Assembly (NCBI RefSeq): GCF_014638915.1
Contig: NZ_BMFQ01000001.1
Location: forward strand, 1,377,142-1,441,141
Direction of reading: 5' to 3'
DNA: 64,000 bases
Source of the DNA: Xanthomarina arctica
Lineage (GTDB): Bacteria; Bacteroidota; Bacteroidia; Flavobacteriales; Flavobacteriaceae
Shown here: one piece after another, positions 59,172-64,000 of the stretch
Layout of the letters: each line of letters begins with the position of its first letter
Position numbering within the stretch: the first letter of the stretch is position 1
Made by a program: the position numbers and the translations under genes
Notes under the pieces: generated by a model
Told to the model about the DNA's origin: nothing
The model's database searches: none
What the model saw: the letters and a program-made list of their open reading frames with translations, nothing else

Positions 59172-59900
59172 TTGGTTGCTTTGAATAAAAAAATTGAAAT
59201 TCAAGAATTGGGTTTAAAAGATTATAAAGATACTTGGGACTATCAGGAATCTTTATTTAAAAGTATTATAGATACTAAAGTGAAAAATAAACGTGAAGAT
59301 GCTAATCTTGAAACGTCTAATTATTTTCTATTTGTAGAACATCCACACGTGTACACTTTAGGAAAAAGTGGTGATATGAGTAATCTGCTTATAAATGAAG
59401 AACAATTAAAAGCCAAAGGAGCCAGTTTTTACAAAGTAAATAGAGGAGGAGATATTACCTATCATGGTCCGGGACAGATTGTTGGTTATCCTATTTTGGA
59501 TTTAGAAAACTTCTTTACAGACATTCATAAATATCTTCGATTACTGGAAGAAATGATTATTCTTACCCTTGCAGAATATGGCCTCAAAGCCGAACGCAGC
59601 AAAGGTGAAACAGGTGTTTGGCTAGATGTGGGAACCCCGTTTGCTAGAAAAATTTGTGCTATGGGTGTGCGTGCCAGTCGTTGGGTAACCATGCATGGTT
59701 TTGCTTTGAATGTGAATGCCAACTTAGGTTATTTTGATAATATGATTCCTTGTGGCATTCGTGGAAAAGCTGTGACTTCTTTAAATGTAGAATTAGGGAA
59801 AAAGGAGGTAGATGAAGCAGAAGTGAAAGTAAAACTATTGAAACATTTTATAGATTTGTTTGAAGCTGAAATGAAGCTTTCGGTGAGCAGTGTTCGGTAA
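59172..59900 (+). CDS. lipB: Octanoyltransferase (lipoate biosynthesis)
   Basis: 242 residues from a TTG start; a second TTG 9 nt later gives MNKKIEIQELG, equally plausible. Transfers octanoyl groups from ACP to lipoyl domains. FVEHPHVYTLGKSGDMSNLL near 55, RGGDITYHGPGQIVGYPILD near 92-111, catalytic Lys region ARKICAMGVRASRWVTMHG near 162, and catalytic Cys in IPCGIRGKAVTSL near 198. Confidence 0.95.
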   Translation: MVALNKKIEIQELGLKDYKDTWDYQESLFKSIIDTKVKNKREDANLETSNYFLFVEHPHVYTLGKSGDMSNLLINEEQLKAKGASFYKVNRGGDITYHGPGQIVGYPILDLENFFTDIHKYLRLLEEMIILTLAEYGLKAERSKGETGVWLDVGTPFARKICAMGVRASRWVTMHGFALNVNANLGYFDNMIPCGIRGKAVTSLNVELGKKEVDEAEVKVKLLKHFIDLFEAEMKLSVSSVR

Positions 59901-59952
59901 ACTATTATAAGAGTTATAGATTAGTTTGAAAAACTTTATTGAAATTCCATTT

Positions 59953-60759
59953 CTATAACCTACTATTTCTATACTCTCTGTATTTTATAAGCGGGCTTGT
60001 TGCTCTATTTTTAAAAGCATGAATTGAGGAACTGACTATTAATATACTTGCGGCTAAAATGGCAGTGTAGAAAATAGGGGAGTAGCTGTCTTTATTTGCA
60101 ACTGCTATGGCAATTAATGCCCAAGCTCCAACTAAGGCAAATTCTCTCATGTTGCGTTTCCATGTTACAAGTAAGTTAATGATGGTCGCAATTACAATCA
60201 TAATGATGGTCCAGCCAACTTCTGAAACCCCAAAACCATCCCAATTAATTTTTACTAAATAAGTAGATGTATTAGCAATACTTGCAACAGTTACCCAACC
60301 ACTATAAATGGTGAAAGGCCACCAAACGAATAATATGATTGGAAAAGGTGCATCCCAAACTTCCATGGAATTATTTATTACAATTTTTAAAAGTGCAAAA
60401 AGCAATAAGAATATAAAGATGCATGAAAGTCCTGTATAACCATATAACCAACTAAAAACCCAAGCACTATTTGCAATACAAGAAATTACAAACCACCATC
60501 CTGTTTTTAGAATAAAATCGTTGTTGGACTTTATCTTAACAAATAGACTTCTCCCTTGATAAACAATAAACCCAAGTAATAATAAATAGATCAATCCCCA
60601 AATAGAGAACGCGTAGCCTGCAGGTGTGAATAGTGAATTTATTTGGTTTGAAACTTCTCCAATAGTTGTATTGTTGATTTTTCCAGTATTTGATAAGTAA
60701 TTTATAATAATGGTAGAAACTAGCGCTATTCCATTACTGATTTGAAGTGCTTTTTTCAT
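59953..60759 (-). CDS. TspO-related tryptophan-rich membrane protein
   Basis: 268 residues, about seven hydrophobic helices, larger than the ~160-residue TspO. Tryptophan-rich membrane parts: FSIWGLIYLLLLGFIVYQG near 51, WWFVISCIANSAWVFSWLYG near 89, WWPFTIYSGWVTVASIANTS near 146. Family: TspO/MBR-like sensory or tetrapyrrole/sterol-binding proteins. Next upstream gene on the same strand is a carotenoid-type oxidoreductase, 126 nt away; a link is possible but unproven. Confidence 0.82.
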   Translation of the reverse strand: MKKALQISNGIALVSTIIINYLSNTGKINNTTIGEVSNQINSLFTPAGYAFSIWGLIYLLLLGFIVYQGRSLFVKIKSNNDFILKTGWWFVISCIANSAWVFSWLYGYTGLSCIFIFLLLFALLKIVINNSMEVWDAPFPIILFVWWPFTIYSGWVTVASIANTSTYLVKINWDGFGVSEVGWTIIMIVIATIINLLVTWKRNMREFALVGAWALIAIAVANKDSYSPIFYTAILAASILIVSSSIHAFKNRATSPLIKYREYRNSRL

Positions 60760-60885
60760 ATTTAGTTCTCATTGTATTTTAACCTAAATTACAATTTTGA
60801 CAATTAATATGCAATTATATAATTGGAAGTGGCTTGTTTTTAATTCCTTGAGATATTTGGGTTTATGAAAATAACAAAACGTTTC

Positions 60886-62466
60886 TTAAACCTTTTTTAT
60901 AATATTCTCTCCAGTAATTGCCATGGCAGATAGCACCCCGGAAAATAAAGCGCCCCCAACACCTGCTGTTACAATATCTTGACCTGTTAGATAAAAGTTT
61001 TTAATAGGGGTTCTTGGTTTTAAAAAGGCTTGTCTATATCTAGATGGACTATGGTCTAATCCGTAAACCTCCCCCTTATGGTAATTAACAAAATGTTGTG
61101 TGGTTAATGGCGTAGATAATTCGTGACAAGCTATTTTTCCTTCTACTTGTGGTAATTGCTTATATAATTCTTTTAGTAAGCGTTGGGCAATGCCTTCTTT
61201 AATTGCTTCATAATCATCGCCTCTCTTTTTCCATGAAGTATCAGACCATTTTTCAAAAGTTTCATAAGGAACCAAGGTAATAATATCTATAGAGCTTTTT
61301 CCAGGATAACGATTGGACCAATCCGGATCTTTAGCACATGGAAAAGACATATAAACCACTGGAAATGGTTGTGATAAATCTTCCAAGTAATTTTTTACAC
61401 AGGTGTCATGATCGCCTTTTTCGGGATATATCCAATAATTTGTTTTTGGAATTTGAAGTTCTTCAGGAGTTCCTTCTAGTCCTATATATAAACTTACATG
61501 AGCTACAGAAGGTTTAACTTTTTGCAATTGTTCGTCTAACTTATGTTTTTTAACAATACTTGAAGGTAATAATTTTGTGTAAGTAGTGATTATTCCTGCG
61601 CTACTAACGATGTTTTTAGCATGAAATTTTTTCCCATCCTTCATTTGTACACCAATGGCTTTGTTGTTTTCAATAATAACGTGATCCACTTCTGCGCTTA
61701 CAAGAATGGTGCCTCCTGCAGATTCTATAACTGGATCGATGGTTTTAACAATTTGAGAGGAGCCTCCAATTGGAAAATTACCGCCATCAAAATAATGTCT
61801 TGCTACAGATGCATGCATAGAAAAACTACTTTCTTTTGGAGGTAAGCCGTAATCGCCATATTGGCCAGTTAAGACTTTTATTAATTCTTCATTTTTAGTG
61901 AGTGAACTCAGGACCTCGTAAGTAGTTTTGTCAGAATAATTATAAAATGGTTTTTTTAGAAATGGTCCAGCCAAGAAACTCCTGAGTGGTGAAATAGCTT
62001 TACTAATGTAATAATTTTTGCTTGTTTTAACGGCTTTAAATACCAGGTCGATGTAAGCATTTATGGCTTGTTCTTCTTCAGGAAAATAACCAATCATTTT
62101 CTCTTTGAAGTTTTTAACACCTTTTACAAAATCGTAATGTTTATCGCCAATAATGATTCGGTCGTATACCTCTCCCATATCAGCCCATTTCAATTCCCCA
62201 TCACTTACATAGTCAAACAGTTTTTTTAACATGCTGTTCTCTCTTTGGACTTCCCCTATATAATGAATTCCCACATCCCATTCGTAACCTTTGCGTTTAA
62301 AAATGTGTGTAAAACCACCAGCTGTATAGTGTCTTTCTAAAACTAAAACCTTCTGACCTTCTTTAGCTAGAATAGCAGCAGTTGCAAGTCCACCCATTCC
62401 AGATCCAATAATAATGGTATCGTAAGAGTCCTGTAATTGTGGTTTTTGTTTGTAAGATTGAATCAT
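60886..62466 (-). CDS. FAD-dependent oxidoreductase, carotenoid isomerase/retinol saturase type
   Basis: 526 residues from the ATG at 62466 (MIQSYKQKPQLQDSYD). Dinucleotide-binding motif TIIIGSGMGGLATAAILAKE near 17-36, then VLVLERHYTAGGFTHIFKRK, GGNFPIGGSSQIVKTI near 230, and the C-terminal FAD motif NFYLTGQDIVTAGVGGALFSG near 490. Family includes CrtI-like desaturases, CrtISO and all-trans-retinol 13,14-reductase. No other carotenoid gene is in the window, so the substrate is open. Confidence 0.9.
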   Translation of the reverse strand: MIQSYKQKPQLQDSYDTIIIGSGMGGLATAAILAKEGQKVLVLERHYTAGGFTHIFKRKGYEWDVGIHYIGEVQRENSMLKKLFDYVSDGELKWADMGEVYDRIIIGDKHYDFVKGVKNFKEKMIGYFPEEEQAINAYIDLVFKAVKTSKNYYISKAISPLRSFLAGPFLKKPFYNYSDKTTYEVLSSLTKNEELIKVLTGQYGDYGLPPKESSFSMHASVARHYFDGGNFPIGGSSQIVKTIDPVIESAGGTILVSAEVDHVIIENNKAIGVQMKDGKKFHAKNIVSSAGIITTYTKLLPSSIVKKHKLDEQLQKVKPSVAHVSLYIGLEGTPEELQIPKTNYWIYPEKGDHDTCVKNYLEDLSQPFPVVYMSFPCAKDPDWSNRYPGKSSIDIITLVPYETFEKWSDTSWKKRGDDYEAIKEGIAQRLLKELYKQLPQVEGKIACHELSTPLTTQHFVNYHKGEVYGLDHSPSRYRQAFLKPRTPIKNFYLTGQDIVTAGVGGALFSGVLSAMAITGENIIKKV

Positions 62467-62607
62467 GAAGTATATTTTCAACCAAAATACAAAAACAGAA
62501 GAACTTATTTTCTTAAAACTTTAATAAGGTCTTTTTCTTTAAATTTAATTATTAGAGTAGTTAAGAAGATTAAAGTTCGGCTCTTTAATCAAAAATCCTC
62601 AATCTTT

Positions 62608-63657
62608 TTACCCTTCCGTGTTAAAGAACACTTTGTAATAGTGCATTTTTTTCTCATCGTCGTAACCACGTTCTAGATATTCAGCTGAGGCATCAGGAGC
62701 ATCGATGTCTAATTTAATTTGAATGTTGGTATCGAGTTTGATTTCGGTTTTAATTTTCTTTTTCTCTTTGTTTACAACAGATTCAGCAACATCGAATTGG
62801 TTTCTAATCACAAGATCTTTCTCTCCTTCAAAGTTTTTCTTATAATCGTCGAATAAGGATTTGTGTTTATCGTCTTCAAAAATATCGTCTTTAAAACGTT
62901 CTACATTGATGGTTTCGTTCTCTTTAAAGAAATCGATGGTTTTAGCTAAAAATGTATTTTGTTCTTGATTACCATAAGATATTTTTAAAATGTCTTCAGA
63001 AAAATCTTTACACAATTCGATATATTGTTGTGTGTGGTTGTTGGCATCGTCTGCATATTTAATATTCAAGAAATGATTGGTCCAGTATTGTGCATCGTAA
63101 TTGTTATTATCTGCACTTAAAATAATTGGGCCTTCCGTATCTGATTGATTTAAAATCAAGCACCCTTTATCCACTTTTTTAGAACTGATTCCTTTTTGCA
63201 CTAGCACATCATAACTATTATTTTCTAAATAGGTTTGGAAGAAATTAACCTTGTTTTCAATTTTAAAAATGCCCAAAGCGTTGGTGGTAATTTCATTGAA
63301 TTCAATACCTTCAAACATAACAATAAGCACATCACCCGTTTTTATTTGTGCCGAATTAGATTGCTCAAACAAATGCTTAACTATATGTTTAGAAGTTTCA
63401 ATAAAGGCATCATCTTCCTTAAACATTTGAGAACTATAGGTGTTTATTTCATTTAAAGAAATATCTGCATGGTGATTAAAACGATAAGACTGGACTACAG
63501 AACCAAAAGGTCTCAATAAAAATGGTAACATAAGCTCGTAACTAGCTTCATCAAAATGCACTTCTTTTTCGGACAATGCATTTTTTGTGTTGTTGTGTTT
63601 ATTACCCACTTTATGGATAATACATTTTGAAATGGAAGCGTTTTTACGTGAAATCAT
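62608..63657 (-). CDS. Nucleoid-associated protein, NdpA/YejK family
   Basis: 349 residues, normal length. Matches the NdpA family in its N-terminus (SISKCIIHKVGNKHNN near 8, LLRPFGSVVQSYRFNHHADI near 47), the GDVLIVMFEGIEF block near 108 and YDAQYWTNHFLNIKYADDAN near 187. The E. coli protein is nucleoid-associated; its detailed function is unclear. Transcribed away from the small gene at 63770. Confidence 0.92.
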   Translation of the reverse strand: MISRKNASISKCIIHKVGNKHNNTKNALSEKEVHFDEASYELMLPFLLRPFGSVVQSYRFNHHADISLNEINTYSSQMFKEDDAFIETSKHIVKHLFEQSNSAQIKTGDVLIVMFEGIEFNEITTNALGIFKIENKVNFFQTYLENNSYDVLVQKGISSKKVDKGCLILNQSDTEGPIILSADNNNYDAQYWTNHFLNIKYADDANNHTQQYIELCKDFSEDILKISYGNQEQNTFLAKTIDFFKENETINVERFKDDIFEDDKHKSLFDDYKKNFEGEKDLVIRNQFDVAESVVNKEKKKIKTEIKLDTNIQIKLDIDAPDASAEYLERGYDDEKKMHYYKVFFNTEG

Positions 63658-63716
63658 AGTCTGAATATTGAGATTGCAATACTAAGCATTTCAAGAGAAA
63701 TAGTTAAGCGATGTTC

Positions 63717-63749
63717 ATAAAAAAACCGAAGGTATAGCTTCGGTTTTAA
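63717..63749 (-). terminator. Intrinsic terminator of the right-edge gene
   Basis: AAAACCGAAG (63722-63731) pairs with CTTCGGTTTT (63738-63747), 6-nt loop; the minus strand continues into a T run. Confidence 0.85.
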
Positions 63750-63769
63750 ATTGGTAAAAAAGGTTTTGA

Positions 63770-63997
63770 TTAATATGCAATTCCATAATAATCGCAAACT
63801 TCTTCATAGTTATCCTTATTAACTCCTGCATCTTTTAATTCTTGCAATACAGTTTCTTTGCCACTCATAACTCTTCCATTTCCGTTTGAAGTAGTTGTGT
63901 TGGAAGATTCTATTATGATTAATTTCACCCAATCAACAGGTTCTAAATTTGCGTTTGGTGTAAACGAACCATCCATTTCCATGGATATAACAGCCAT
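63770..63997 (-). CDS. Small protein of unknown function (5' end may lie outside window)
   Basis: 75 residues from the first visible ATG at 63997; the frame stays open through the last window codon, so the real start may be further right. Asn/Thr-rich middle (ESSNTTTSNGNGRVMSGKET) and a helical C-terminus (LQELKDAGVNKDNYEEVCDYYG). No signal peptide or known motif seen. Ended by the terminator at 63717. Confidence 0.55.
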   Translation of the reverse strand: MAVISMEMDGSFTPNANLEPVDWVKLIIIESSNTTTSNGNGRVMSGKETVLQELKDAGVNKDNYEEVCDYYGIAY

Positions 63998-64000
63998 TAC

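Overview
The window is a low-GC chromosomal segment from a member of the Bacteroidetes, very probably family Flavobacteriaceae. The evidence is a SusC/SusD pair, a secreted peptidase with a type IX secretion (Por) sorting tail, lipoproteins with short lipoboxes followed by acidic residues, TAnnTTTG-type promoter elements (the Bacteroidetes -7 box), a near absence of Shine-Dalgarno sequences, and the flavobacterial gene order rplQ-carA-eno-gltA. No rRNA, tRNA, CRISPR array, insertion sequence or phage gene was seen.

Layout. 1-4148 (minus): an alpha-2-macroglobulin-like giant cut by the left edge. 4290-9238 (plus): a TPR protein, the cell-wall recycling ligase Mpl, an unknown membrane protein, a degenerate second copy of the mpl 3' end, and a lipoprotein. 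9363-12505 (minus): an MscS-type channel and a PaiB-like flavin protein. 12522-16193 (plus): RadC-like protein, polysaccharide deacetylase-like protein, HAD nucleotidase, secreted unknown. 16190-17467 (minus) RarA, then a rhomboid protease (plus) and RlmB (minus). 19299-27515 (minus): a SusC-SusD-lipoprotein-lipoprotein operon preceded by an Omp85-type outer-membrane protein.

27847-45282 (plus) is the ribosomal-protein supercluster: str (S12, S7, EF-G, S10), S10/spc (L3 to SecY, IF-1, L36) and alpha (S13, S11, S4, RpoA, L17). Two genes of it, rpmD and rpmJ, are very short. Hairpins and promoter-like sites at 31172-31395, 37671-37707 and 42820-42874 suggest that it is transcribed or controlled in several blocks. 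It is followed by a secreted unknown, carA, eno, gltA and an arginine deiminase/DDAH-like hydrolase, most with clear intrinsic terminators.

51344-58023 (minus): T9SS-exported M28 peptidase, YceI protein, a LysR-YeiH pair, a universal stress protein, a repeat lipoprotein and LysS. 58167-59900 (plus): a 52-residue YqaE/Pmp3 protein, a lipoprotein and LipB. 59953-63997 (minus): a TspO-related membrane protein, a carotenoid/retinol-type oxidoreductase, a nucleoid-associated protein and a small unknown at the right edge.

Most of the window is housekeeping. The parts most worth a second look are the membrane-protein islet bracketed by two diverged mpl 3' ends (6629-8427), the palindromic repeat translated in frame inside the macroglobulin gene, the SusC-like motif in the same protein, the SFPD-repeat lipoprotein, and the split of the alpha operon just before rpsD.
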